Assembly: GCA_043740415.1 (NCBI GenBank)
Contig: JAYUCJ010000278.1
Coordinates: 1 to 18,850, forward strand
DNA length: 18,850 nucleotides
Reading direction: 5' to 3'
Origin: Aalborgiella sp043740415
Lineage (GTDB): Bacteria; Pseudomonadota; Gammaproteobacteria; Burkholderiales; Burkholderiaceae_C
Of this stretch, positions 1-7,144 are shown piece by piece; the first letter of the stretch is position 1, and every line of letters starts with the position of its first letter. Both the position numbers and the translations under genes were made by a program. The notes under the pieces are model-generated. The model worked only from the letters and a program-made list of their open reading frames with translations. It was not told where the DNA came from and did no database searches.

Positions 1-142
1 TTGGCTTCACTAAGTTTAGAACGGTTGAAATACCTATTTTTACTATTCATTTCAAGAAGTTAGCATGTATTGATTACATGTTTGCTTCCTAAGACCCTAA
101 TCAAATATTTGCTTCTTGGCGCAGTCTTAGCCACTCATTAAG

Positions 143-176
143 CTGTCACGCTACTGTCACAAACTTATTTTATGGT
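143..176 (+). promoter_or_regulatory. Pho box and -10 element upstream of ppk2
   Basis: Two identical 7-mers, CTGTCAC at 143-149 and CTGTCAC at 154-160, are separated by 4 bases, giving the 11-bp period of a PhoB box (direct CTGTCAT-like repeats). Exactly 10 bases after the second repeat comes TATGGT (171-176), a 4/6 match to the -10 consensus. That is where the -10 sits in PhoB-activated promoters, in which the Pho box replaces the -35. Transcription would begin near 182-184, so translation must start downstream of the TTG at 177. Induction of ppk2 by phosphate starvation is inferred. Confidence 0.65.
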
Positions 177-218
177 TTGACATCTGTAAACTCTCTAAGG
201 TCAACTGTGGAGCAAGAT

Positions 219-1133
219 GTGACAAAAAAACATGAACAATTAATACAACGGATACGTGAAGAATTAAAAGATAGCTATGACGAGGAGCTTGAACTTGAGC
301 ACGACGATCAGAACACCGATGAGATTCATGCTTTATTAGCTACGGAAACTGACGAATATCGCGAAAACCGACGAATATATTTTCGTGAGTTGTTCAGAAT
401 GCAAGCAGAATTGGTAAAGCTCCAAGACTGGATTGTTAAAACTGGGAAGAAAGTTGTGATTCTGTTTGAGGGGCGTGACGCAGCGGGCAAAGGCGGCGTC
501 ATCAAGCGCATTACACAACGGCTTAACCCACGTGTTTGTCGCGTTGCGGCATTACCAGCCCCTAATGACCGTGAAAAAACACAATGGTACTTTCAGCGCT
601 TTATTGCACACTTGCCAGCTGCAGGCGAAATCGTGCTGTTTGACAGAAGTTGGTATAACCGTGCTGGCGTTGAAAGAGTCATGGGGTTTTGCGATGATGA
701 GCAATATGAGGAGTTTTTTCGTACGGTTCCAGAATTTGAAAAAATGCTGACCCGATCCGGCATCATTCTCATTAAGTATTGGTTTTCAATATCAGACGAA
801 GAACAAAGCATACGATTTTTGGGCCGCATTCACGACCCACTTAAACAGTGGAAACTAAGCCCAATGGACTTGGAATCACGCCGTCACTGGGAAGAGTACA
901 CAAAAGCAAAAGAAATCATGCTTGAGCGAACGCATATCCCAGAAGCACCCTGGTGGGTTGTAGAGGCTGATGATAAAAAGAAAGCTCGTCTCAATTGTAT
1001 TCATCACCTGCTAACGCAAATTGACTATGAAGAAGTTGAGCATCCAGAAATAATTTTGCCACCTAGAGAGCGAAAAGAAAATTACGCTAGACGCCCCACG
1101 CCAAAAGAAATTGTAGTGCCTTCAATATATTAA
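219..1133 (+). CDS. ppk2: Polyphosphate kinase 2 (PPK2 family)
   Basis: PPK2-family kinase, which moves phosphate between polyphosphate and nucleoside di- or monophosphates in the cytoplasm. With the start at 219 it is 304 residues, a usual length for a one-domain PPK2. Visible are a Walker A loop GRDAAGKGG (about 85-93), a Walker B segment ending FDRSWYNR (about 141-148) and a helical lid region containing HDPLKQWKLSPMD. The open frame extends up to TTG 177, but that codon has no ribosome binding site and lies at or before the predicted transcription start. GTG 219 has GGAG 6 bases upstream; GTG 207 has AAGG 6 bases upstream and is the main alternative. The stop is 68 bases before ppx, so the two may be cotranscribed. 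The subclass (ADP, GDP or AMP as acceptor) cannot be settled by eye. Confidence 0.93.
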   Translation: MTKKHEQLIQRIREELKDSYDEELELEHDDQNTDEIHALLATETDEYRENRRIYFRELFRMQAELVKLQDWIVKTGKKVVILFEGRDAAGKGGVIKRITQRLNPRVCRVAALPAPNDREKTQWYFQRFIAHLPAAGEIVLFDRSWYNRAGVERVMGFCDDEQYEEFFRTVPEFEKMLTRSGIILIKYWFSISDEEQSIRFLGRIHDPLKQWKLSPMDLESRRHWEEYTKAKEIMLERTHIPEAPWWVVEADDKKKARLNCIHHLLTQIDYEEVEHPEIILPPRERKENYARRPTPKEIVVPSIY

Positions 1134-1201
1134 ACATTTGCCTAATGAACTAGGGTGCGCATGAACTACAAATGGTATGCTGTAGTTTTAAAAAAATCAA
1201 A

Positions 1202-2713
1202 ATGAAAAACGGAACCCGCCTAGCCGCAGTCGATCTTGGCTCAAATAGTTTTCGTTTAGAAATTGGATTTTTAGACCATGGTCAGATCCATCGAACCGAA
1301 TACCTCAAAGAAACAGTACGACAAGGCAATGGCTTAGACGAAGATAGAAATTTAACTCCTGAAGCCATGCAACGTGGCTGGGATTGCTTGGCTCGGTTCG
1401 GCGAAAGAATTTCTGGTTTTAAATCAACTGAAGTACGTGCAGTTGCTACTCAAACAATGCGAGAAGCACGAAATCGTGAGGTTTTTTTAGCGCGTGCTTG
1501 CGAAATTTTAGGCTTTCCTATTGATGTCATTTCTGGACCAGAAGAAGCGAGGCTTATTTACCAAGGCGTAGCGCACCTATTGCCAGAATCCGATGTGCGA
1601 CGACTGGTCGTTGATATTGGCGGGCGATCCACTGAGCTTATTTTGGGTCAACAGTTAACAGCACAGGTAATGGCCTCATACCGCGTCGGAAGTGTTGCAT
1701 GGTCCATGAAATATTTCCCCAATGGCCAGCTCACTGAACAGGCTTTTAACTCTGCTGAAATCGCTGCAAAGGCAATTCTTGACGAAGCTATAAACACTTA
1801 TAAACGCAGCTCTTGGGATATTGCCTACGGATCTTCTGGGACTATTGGTGCTGTTTACGACGTGTTAAAAGCTTCGGGTGTGAATCAGGATGCCATTACT
1901 CGTGAAGGTCTCCACTGGCTTCGCGAAAAGCTGTTGAAATCAAAACATATCGACCAAATTCGACTCGTCGGACTCAAGGATGACAGACGCGCAGTTTTTG
2001 CTGGTGGCGTTAGCATTTTGTGCGCGCTGTTCGACTTGTTGGATATCAATGAAATCTATCCAGCAGATGGTGCCCTGCGACATGGCGCCATCTACGATTT
2101 ATTAGAACGTGATAGCGGCGTAGTCGATTCACGGAATTCCTCCGTCATGCGACTTGCGAAAAATTTTAGTACAGATTTAGCACAATCAGATCGCGTTGAA
2201 AAAGTCGCTTTATCACTTTTTGAACAAATTCAAACAGATATAAAACCAGATAAAAGCAGCAATGCAGACCTCAATCAAGCGCTGAGATGGGCATCGCAAT
2301 TGCATGAGATTGGCTGTCAGGTTTCTCACAGCGATTATCACAAGCACGGTGCATATATCCTAGACAACACAGATGCATCTGGTTTTGATTTGCCAGAATT
2401 ACATCGGTTAAGTATGCTGGTTTTAGGACATCGAGGAAAACTAAAAAAATTGGAACCTGAGCTTCAAGACCCCTGCTTCGCATACCAATTGATAAGTCTG
2501 CGCTTGGCAGTCATACTCTGCCATGCTCGACGCGATCCAGATTTTAAAATGATCACTTTTTCAACTGATCACAGTTCGTCACAACAATTTTTCTTGACTT
2601 GCCCTGTGGGTTGGTCGCAAGCACTACCGCAATCAGCTCACTTATTACGCGAAGAGTCCATAGCTTGGAAAAGGGTGAATTGGGTTTTGAATTTGCGAGG
2701 CTGCGAGGCGTAA
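1202..2713 (+). CDS. ppx: Exopolyphosphatase, Ppx/GppA family
   Basis: Ppx/GppA phosphatase that removes terminal phosphates from polyphosphate; some members also hydrolyse pppGpp. It has 503 residues, the usual length for the long Ppx form. The ASKHA fold is recognised by DLGSNSF (11-17, phosphate 1 loop), SGPEEARL (about 111-118, containing the expected catalytic Glu), DIGGRSTE (138-145, phosphate 2 loop, with Arg where many relatives have Gly) and YGSSGTIGA. The C-terminal half has an HD-like helical region (around ASQLHEIG and HKHGAYIL). I chose ATG 1202 because family members begin just before the DLGSNSF motif. ATG 1172 would add ten residues, and neither start has a clear ribosome binding site. 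Its position after ppk2 suggests opposing roles in one polyphosphate unit. Confidence 0.92.
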   Translation: MKNGTRLAAVDLGSNSFRLEIGFLDHGQIHRTEYLKETVRQGNGLDEDRNLTPEAMQRGWDCLARFGERISGFKSTEVRAVATQTMREARNREVFLARACEILGFPIDVISGPEEARLIYQGVAHLLPESDVRRLVVDIGGRSTELILGQQLTAQVMASYRVGSVAWSMKYFPNGQLTEQAFNSAEIAAKAILDEAINTYKRSSWDIAYGSSGTIGAVYDVLKASGVNQDAITREGLHWLREKLLKSKHIDQIRLVGLKDDRRAVFAGGVSILCALFDLLDINEIYPADGALRHGAIYDLLERDSGVVDSRNSSVMRLAKNFSTDLAQSDRVEKVALSLFEQIQTDIKPDKSSNADLNQALRWASQLHEIGCQVSHSDYHKHGAYILDNTDASGFDLPELHRLSMLVLGHRGKLKKLEPELQDPCFAYQLISLRLAVILCHARRDPDFKMITFSTDHSSSQQFFLTCPVGWSQALPQSAHLLREESIAWKRVNWVLNLRGCEA

Positions 2714-2719
2714 ACCGGC

Positions 2720-2748
2720 TTGCATTTTAAAAATTAATGGTATAAACT
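2720..2748 (+). promoter_or_regulatory. Possible sigma-70 promoter before the Lys-rich gene
   Basis: TTGCAT (2720-2725) is followed after 15 bases by TATAAA (2741-2746). The spacing is shorter than ideal, and an alternative -10, TAAACT (2743-2748), gives 17. The element sits just after the ppx stop codon, about 30 bases before the next start. It is only suggestive. Confidence 0.3.
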
Positions 2749-2777
2749 ATTTACACCGTTAATTCCAAGGATGCTGA

Positions 2778-3224
2778 ATGACACCTTCGACCAAAGCACC
2801 AACTAAAACTTCTGTCAAAGCGCCCACTAGAACAGCAACAAAGACTGTGACAAAGCCTGCTGCAAAACCAACGACCAAAGCTCCTGCAACAGCAGCCAAA
2901 CCAGAGATGGCGTTGAAGAACTTAGACGTAAAAGTAAAAACTGAAGCGCCTAAAGCTGTTTCAAAACCAACTGTCAAAGCTCTGATCGAAAAGCCAATCA
3001 AAGCGAAGAAAATTAAATTGATCCGTGATAGTTTCACGATTCCAAAACCAGAATATCTCATCCTTGACAATTTGAAACTGCGCGCTGCTAATTTAAAGCA
3101 TCCAGTCAAGAAAAGTGAGCTGCTGCGCGCAGGCATCAAAGCACTAGCCGCAATGACTGATTCAAGTCTATTGACTGCCCTCAAAGCGGTTCCTATGCTA
3201 AAAACGGGACGTCCTAGCAAGTAA
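2778..3224 (+). CDS. Lys/Ala/Thr/Pro-rich histone-like protein with conserved C-terminal domain
   Basis: A 148-residue protein in two parts. Residues 1-80 are low complexity, built of KAPT/KPAA-like units with 19 lysines, and look disordered and histone H1-like. Residues about 81-148 are of normal composition and probably helical, ending in KTGRPSK. I recall similar C-terminal domains (RDSF, KKSELLRAG, LKTGRP) in unnamed Burkholderiales proteins but know no assigned function. ATG 2778 has AAGG (2767-2770) 7 bases upstream. Its stop lies 3 bases from the stop of the convergent sixA gene. A link to nucleic acid or polyphosphate is inferred only from the charge and the ppk2-ppx neighbourhood; AlgP of Pseudomonas is a known Lys/Ala/Pro-repeat protein associated with polyphosphate granules. 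Confidence 0.8.
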   Translation: MTPSTKAPTKTSVKAPTRTATKTVTKPAAKPTTKAPATAAKPEMALKNLDVKVKTEAPKAVSKPTVKALIEKPIKAKKIKLIRDSFTIPKPEYLILDNLKLRAANLKHPVKKSELLRAGIKALAAMTDSSLLTALKAVPMLKTGRPSK

Positions 3225-3227
3225 ATA

Positions 3228-3689
3228 TCACAGCATATCGACACTTTGAACTGTCACCAAGACCGTTTGCCTTTGCCCTTCGCGCTCGCGGCTTCTTAAC
3301 CACCATACAGAGCTTTTTCGGATAGCACAGGCCTTGTCTTTTAAGCCTAATGATTGCGCAACTATTTGCCCAATCATTGGCTGGTGCCCGATTAACAAAA
3401 CTGTACCCTTTGCAATTGGCCACTGTATTGAAGTCAAAATCGCATCCGCATTCGATTCAGGTAATAAGTCATTGTGTAGCTTGTATTTACGGTCTAACCT
3501 GCCAACAGTATCTTCGCAACGTCTGGCAGGGCTAGAAAAAATACGTGAGCTTTCCGGTAACTGCCGGTCTAGCCATTCAGCCATGCGTATCGCTTGTTTG
3601 TAGCCACGCGCTGTTAAAGCACGATCAAGATCATCGCAGCCTACTTTCCAATCTACAGCTTCGGCATGTCGCCAGATTACAAGATCCAT
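3228..3689 (-). CDS. sixA: Phosphohistidine phosphatase, SixA type
   Basis: Small histidine phosphatase (153 residues), the size of SixA proteins, which dephosphorylate phosphohistidine in phosphotransfer domains such as those of hybrid kinases. The catalytic RHA motif (usually RHG) is at residues 7-9 with nucleophile His8. The phosphate-pocket arginine lies in SSPARRCEDT (about 52-61) and the second histidine in GHQP (101-104). ATG 3689 has AGGTGA 6 bases upstream. The gene converges on the Lys-rich protein, with 3 bases between the stops, and is followed upstream by the olsB-like gene in the same orientation 144 bases away. The substrate protein cannot be told from the sequence. Confidence 0.87.
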   Translation of the reverse strand: MDLVIWRHAEAVDWKVGCDDLDRALTARGYKQAIRMAEWLDRQLPESSRIFSSPARRCEDTVGRLDRKYKLHNDLLPESNADAILTSIQWPIAKGTVLLIGHQPMIGQIVAQSLGLKDKACAIRKSSVWWLRSREREGQRQTVLVTVQSVDML

Positions 3690-3744
3690 ATAATTTCACC
3701 TAAATATTAATAGCTTTCTAGCACTAACAAATCGCATGAAATTT

Positions 3745-3821
3745 TGCATCATTTTGCCCCCAAAACTCTGGGGTCGATGCATTCGCTAAGAGACCTTGAA
3801 TCCAAGCTTGTTCGGATTCAA
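3745..3821. repeat. Two inverted repeats between sixA and the olsB-like gene
   Basis: The 144-base gap holds two dyads. The first has an outer stem TGCATC (3745-3750) with GATGCA (3776-3781), enclosing CCCC (3757-3760) paired with GGGG (3770-3773). The second has an 8-bp perfect stem, TTGAATCC (3796-3803) with GGATTCAA (3814-3821), beginning 12 bases after the olsB stop. On the minus strand the second is preceded, not followed, by seven T's, so it is not a standard intrinsic terminator. Apart from the sixA ribosome binding site nothing else was recognised here. Confidence 0.4.
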
Positions 3822-3833
3822 AAAAAGCTCGCA

Positions 3834-4682
3834 TTAAGTGCCTAAAAAATGCTTGCGGTAACGGCTTGGCATGTCTTCAATGCGCATCAGCATCGGCAGA
3901 TCTGCCGTGTTGAAATCTGGATCCCACGCTGGCGCGCCCAATACTTTTGCACCCAAGCGCAAATAGCCTTTGATCAATGCAGGAGGGGCAATTTTTAACG
4001 TGCCGTCCAACCTGTCTACCGGTAATGCCAAACGTGGCGTGACTTGATGCTCAATAGGCGCCAAATGCGTTTGCTTCACCTGCTGCCAAATACTGGCTGC
4101 AGCATCGCCACTGATGATGCCGTTATGCAACATCGGGATGCTGGCACAACCAATCATCGTGTGCAGCTGGTTACGCACCATGAACTCCGCTAAAGCCCCC
4201 CACAGCGCCATGATGACGCCACCTTGCCTGTAATCGACATGGACACAACTGCGCCCCAGCTCCACCATGTGCGGGCGAAGTGAGCGCAGACGCACCAAAT
4301 CAAACTCGGTGTCGCTATAAGTGCTGCCTACGCGCTTGGCTTGTGCAGGTGTCAAGGCGCGGTAAGTGCCGACAACGCGTTTGGTTTCAACATCACGTAC
4401 CAGCAAATGCTCGCAAAAGTTGTCAAAACTATCAATATCATGCCCTGGAATTGGCGTTTGTAGATTTGCTCCCATTTCGGTCGCAAACACATCAAAACGC
4501 AGGCGCTGCGCCTCTCTTACTTCGTCTTGGTGCTTCGCCCATGAAACCTCGATGCTGCTGCGCCCAGTTGGAGCAACAATTTGCTGATTTTGCACAGGGT
4601 GCGGCTGTAAGGGTCGGTGAAGTAACCCCCGAGGTAAGGCTATAGGTGACAGATCAAACGTAGGCGTTGGTATCTCTCTCAT
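3834..4682 (-). CDS. olsB: OlsB-like GNAT-fold N-acyltransferase
   Basis: Member of the ornithine/haemolysin-like acyltransferase family (282 residues). OlsB transfers a 3-hydroxy-acyl chain from ACP to the alpha-amino group of ornithine, the first step of phosphate-free ornithine lipids. Family features seen: RFDVFATEMGA (62-72), ELGRSC (141-146) followed by YRQGGVIMALW (151-161), and IGCASIPM (177-184). The first 45 residues are Pro-rich and variable. ATG 4682 has AAGGA 6 bases upstream. No olsA partner is adjacent. A degenerate Pho box lies about 70 bases upstream, fitting the known induction of ornithine lipids in phosphate starvation. The family is clear; the exact acceptor amine is inferred. 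Confidence 0.75.
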   Translation of the reverse strand: MREIPTPTFDLSPIALPRGLLHRPLQPHPVQNQQIVAPTGRSSIEVSWAKHQDEVREAQRLRFDVFATEMGANLQTPIPGHDIDSFDNFCEHLLVRDVETKRVVGTYRALTPAQAKRVGSTYSDTEFDLVRLRSLRPHMVELGRSCVHVDYRQGGVIMALWGALAEFMVRNQLHTMIGCASIPMLHNGIISGDAAASIWQQVKQTHLAPIEHQVTPRLALPVDRLDGTLKIAPPALIKGYLRLGAKVLGAPAWDPDFNTADLPMLMRIEDMPSRYRKHFLGT

Positions 4683-4750
4683 GCTTATTCCTTTTTCATT
4701 GAACGTGCATGAAGTTTGCGGTCTGTGTGTGACAAGCTTATGAAGCTTTT

Positions 4751-4768
4751 ATGGACGTTTCATGACAT
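4751..4768 (-). promoter_or_regulatory. Weak Pho-box-like site upstream of olsB
   Basis: Read on the minus strand, ATGTCAT is followed after 4 bases by CGTCCAT. The first half matches CTGTCAT at 6 of 7 positions, the second at only 4 of 7. CATAAG, a 4/6 match to the -10 consensus, lies 9 bases after the second half. The weak second half-site makes this tentative. Confidence 0.28.
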
Positions 4769-4794
4769 TGAATGAGTTTTAAAAATCAAACATT

Positions 4795-4842
4795 TTTACA
4801 GATGCTTCTATATTTCAAATATAATTGAAATATGAAAGCATC
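4795..4842 (+). promoter_or_regulatory. arsR promoter and operator dyad
   Basis: A 42-bp dyad spans 4801-4842, with 18-base arms complementary at 16 positions around a 6-base centre (4819-4824). The perfect core is ATATTTCAA-N6-TTGAAATAT (4810-4833). A consensus -10, TATAAT (4820-4825), lies at the centre and TTTACA (4795-4800) is a possible -35, with a long 19-base spacer. The right arm contains the arsR ATG (4832). Transcription should start at about 4832, so the mRNA is probably leaderless; no ribosome binding site is visible. ArsR bound here would block RNA polymerase and be released by arsenite or antimonite (family knowledge). Confidence 0.7.
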
Positions 4843-5182
4843 AATTTCCCCACTGATCACAGAAACACTTGCTGTCAAATCTCTGGCTGCATTGGCGCAA
4901 GCCCAGCGTTTGCGCGCTTTCAGGGCTTTGGTGGTAGCTGGAACCGATGGCTTGACGCCCGGTGTGATGGCCGAACAGATGGACATTGCAGCCAGTGCGC
5001 TGTCTTTCCACCTCAAAGAGCTGGTGCATTCTGGCTTGGCCAGTTGTGAGCCACGCGGACGTAACTTGATTTACCGCGCCAATTTTGAGCACATGAGCTC
5101 CCTTTTGGCTTACCTCACTGAGCATTGCTGCCAAGGACAAACTTGCGCTGTGCCCGATGTCTCCCCATGCCCCACCTGCTAA
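4832..5182 (+). CDS. arsR: ArsR/SmtB-family arsenic-responsive repressor
   Basis: Winged-helix metalloregulator of 116 residues, first gene of the ars operon. The helix-turn-helix spans roughly residues 42-66 (recognition part SALSFHLKELV). The E. coli-type CxC in the DNA-binding helix is absent. Instead cysteines cluster at the C-terminus: Cys99, Cys100, Cys105, Cys113 and Cys116. Adjacent cysteines plus a third one about five residues on resemble the C-terminal As(III) site of Acidithiobacillus ferrooxidans ArsR, so arsenite or antimonite is the likely inducer. The ATG lies inside the operator dyad with no ribosome binding site, fitting a leaderless transcript. The next gene starts 4 bases after the stop. 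Confidence 0.9.
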   Translation: MKASISPLITETLAVKSLAALAQAQRLRAFRALVVAGTDGLTPGVMAEQMDIAASALSFHLKELVHSGLASCEPRGRNLIYRANFEHMSSLLAYLTEHCCQGQTCAVPDVSPCPTC

Positions 5183-5186
5183 AAGC

Positions 5187-6632
5187 ATGACTATGATAAG
5201 CATCGCAGACGCCTTAAACCATGGTTGCATGTGCCGCACGCTGAATGTTGACCAACTGCGCCAAGAATTAGAGCGCGACCCCAGCTTGCAGGGCTTGGCC
5301 AGTGGCATCGCCTCGGCGCAGCCACATTTGATCTCCAACAGCGTGGTGTTTTTGTCCCAAACCACCTACCAAGCCATCCAACATGCCATCGCGGCGATTG
5401 AGCGGGTGATGCAATTGCCAGCCTACCAAACCTTGGCTCTCAAAACCGCACCCGCGATTGCACAAACCTCCTTCGGCCCGCTGGGTGCGTTTATGGGTTA
5501 CGACTTCCATGTGGACAGCAGCCAATCGCCACCCAAAGGCCCGCAGCTGATTGAAATCAACACCAACGCCGGCGGTGCTATGCTCAACGCCGCGCTGGCG
5601 CGCGCCCACCGCGCCTGCTGCACGCCCATGTCGGCGGCCATGAACACCTATGTGAATCTGGATGCACTGGAGCAGACGTTTTTTGACATGTTCAGGAGTG
5701 AATGGCGTTTGCAACGAGGTGATACGCCGCTGAGAACAATCGCCATCGTCGACGATGCGCCCGGCACCCAATATCTCGCGCCTGAGTTTGCGCTGTGCCG
5801 CCAGATGTTTGAGCAGCGCGGCGTCACAGCTATCATCACCGACCCGCAAGCGCTGCAGTGGCGAGATGGCCAACTCTGGCACCACAGCGCTGCCGGTGAG
5901 ACTCTGATCGACCTGGTCTACAACCGCCTGACCGACTTTGACCTGTCCGCTCCCACCCACCAAGCCCTGCACGACGCCCATGTGGCCGGCGGCACCGTCG
6001 TCACCCCGCACCCCCACGCCCATGCGCTGCGCGCCAACAAACAGCATTTGATCACCCTGTCTGACGACGCGTTGCTCGCTGACTGGGGTGTTTCCAGCGC
6101 AGACCGCTCCTGCCTGTCTGACAGTATCCCCGCCACCCAACGCGTCACCCGTGAACATGCCGACGCCCTGTGGGCACAGCGCAAACAACTCTTCTTCAAA
6201 CCCGTCGCCGGCTATGCCAGCAAAGCCGCCTACCGAGGTGACAAGCTCACCAAGCGGGTGTGGGAAGAGATCTTGGCCGGCAACTGGGGCGACTTTATCG
6301 CCCAGGCGCTCGTATCGCCCGGCCAGCGCTTGGTCAATGTGGACGGCGTCGCCACCGACCTGAAATTTGACATCCGCGCCTACACCTACGGTGGGCAGAT
6401 CCAGCTTCTAGCCGCGCGCACCTACACCGGCCAAACCACCAACTTCCGCACAGAAGGCGGTGGTTTTTCACCTGTGGTGGTATTGCCAGACTTTGAGTTT
6501 TCAAACTCTCAAACTCTAAACAATGCAGCGATTCGTAGCGCAGACGCATCAACAAGTAGTTGCATGTCTGGTTGCTCTTTCGCCGCGCCCCCCTTCCTTC
6601 CCTCTCTCAACCCCACCGATACACCCATTTAA
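5187..6632 (+). CDS. Uncharacterised ATP-grasp-like protein of the ars operon
   Basis: Protein of 481 residues that I cannot name. Its pattern resembles circularly permuted ATP-grasp or glutathionylspermidine-synthase-like ligases: LIEINTNAGG (121-130), IDLVYNRLTDF (241-251), FFKPVAGYASKAAYRG (336-351), DLKFDIRAY (391-399) and TGQTTNFRTEGGGF (414-427). These suggest an ATP-dependent carboxylate-amine or thiol ligase, but the substrate is unknown. Two Cys pairs stand out: CMC at 14-16 and CMSGC at 459-463, the latter in a Ser-rich tail after the last conserved motif. ATG 5187 follows the arsR stop by 4 bases; ATG 5193 and ATG 5157 (overlapping arsR) are alternatives. The arsC start lies 11 bases after the stop. 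G+C is high (5941-6000 is 44/60). Being within the operon suggests a role in arsenic detoxification. Confidence 0.8.
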   Translation: MTMISIADALNHGCMCRTLNVDQLRQELERDPSLQGLASGIASAQPHLISNSVVFLSQTTYQAIQHAIAAIERVMQLPAYQTLALKTAPAIAQTSFGPLGAFMGYDFHVDSSQSPPKGPQLIEINTNAGGAMLNAALARAHRACCTPMSAAMNTYVNLDALEQTFFDMFRSEWRLQRGDTPLRTIAIVDDAPGTQYLAPEFALCRQMFEQRGVTAIITDPQALQWRDGQLWHHSAAGETLIDLVYNRLTDFDLSAPTHQALHDAHVAGGTVVTPHPHAHALRANKQHLITLSDDALLADWGVSSADRSCLSDSIPATQRVTREHADALWAQRKQLFFKPVAGYASKAAYRGDKLTKRVWEEILAGNWGDFIAQALVSPGQRLVNVDGVATDLKFDIRAYTYGGQIQLLAARTYTGQTTNFRTEGGGFSPVVVLPDFEFSNSQTLNNAAIRSADASTSSCMSGCSFAAPPFLPSLNPTDTPI

Positions 6633-6643
6633 AGGAATTCTCC

Positions 6644-7144
6644 GTGACCGACAAAACCATCAACGTTCTATTTTTATGCACCCACAACTCTGCCCGTAGC
6701 ATTTTGGCCGAAGCTTTGTTGAACCACTTAGGACAAGGCAGATTCAAAGGATTCTCCGCCGGTAGCAGCCCGCGCGACAACCAACAACCCAACCCCTTGG
6801 GACTACAAACGCTTCAAAAAGCGGGCATCAGCACAGACAGGCTGTACAGCAAAAGCTGGGACGAATTTGCACTGCCAGATGCGCCGCACATGGACTTGGT
6901 CATCACCGTGTGCGACAACGCCGCAGGCGAAGTCTGCCCTTATTGGCCAGGTCAACCAGCTACGGCGCACTGGAGCTACAGCGACCCCTCTGCTGGCGAT
7001 GGCACAGATGAGCAGAAACTCGAAGCCTTCCGCCAAACCTTACATGCCATCCGTCGCCGACTAGAGCTTTTTATCAGCTTACCCGCAGCCAGTGTGACCA
7101 AATTGATGCTGCAAACTAGCGCCCGTGAACTCTCCAAATCATGA
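6644..7144 (+). CDS. arsC: Arsenate reductase, low-molecular-weight phosphatase type
   Basis: Cytoplasmic enzyme reducing arsenate to arsenite, 166 residues. The phosphatase-type loop is CTHNSARS (Cys12 to Ser19; CX5R with Arg18). Cys90 and Cys98 flank NAAGEV, and the acidic loop is SDPSAGDGTD with Asp114, as in ArsC proteins of this subfamily. GTG 6644 was chosen because AAAGGA (6631-6636) stands 7 bases upstream and the beta-strand before the loop begins here; an in-frame ATG at 6560 would add 28 unrelated residues overlapping the previous gene. The stop overlaps the channel gene by 4 bases (ATGA), implying translational coupling. Whether thioredoxin, glutaredoxin or mycothiol-like thiol recycles it is not visible. 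Confidence 0.9.
   Translation: MTDKTINVLFLCTHNSARSILAEALLNHLGQGRFKGFSAGSSPRDNQQPNPLGLQTLQKAGISTDRLYSKSWDEFALPDAPHMDLVITVCDNAAGEVCPYWPGQPATAHWSYSDPSAGDGTDEQKLEAFRQTLHAIRRRLELFISLPAASVTKLMLQTSARELSKS

Noticed and set aside
64..80. CATGTA...TACATG dyad far upstream of ppk2
   Set aside because: A 6-bp dyad in AT-rich DNA is expected by chance, and it is not placed relative to the promoter in a telling way.
3796..3821. Hairpin after the olsB stop considered as a terminator
   Set aside because: On the minus strand the T-run comes before the stem, and on the plus strand A's follow it, so it has no intrinsic terminator layout.
5268..6188. Long open antisense frame (306 codons) opposite the ATP-grasp-like gene
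   Set aside because: It arises from the GC-rich codon bias of the sense gene; its translation is Gly/Val/Arg-rich without motifs, and the sense frame has clear family blocks and operon spacing.
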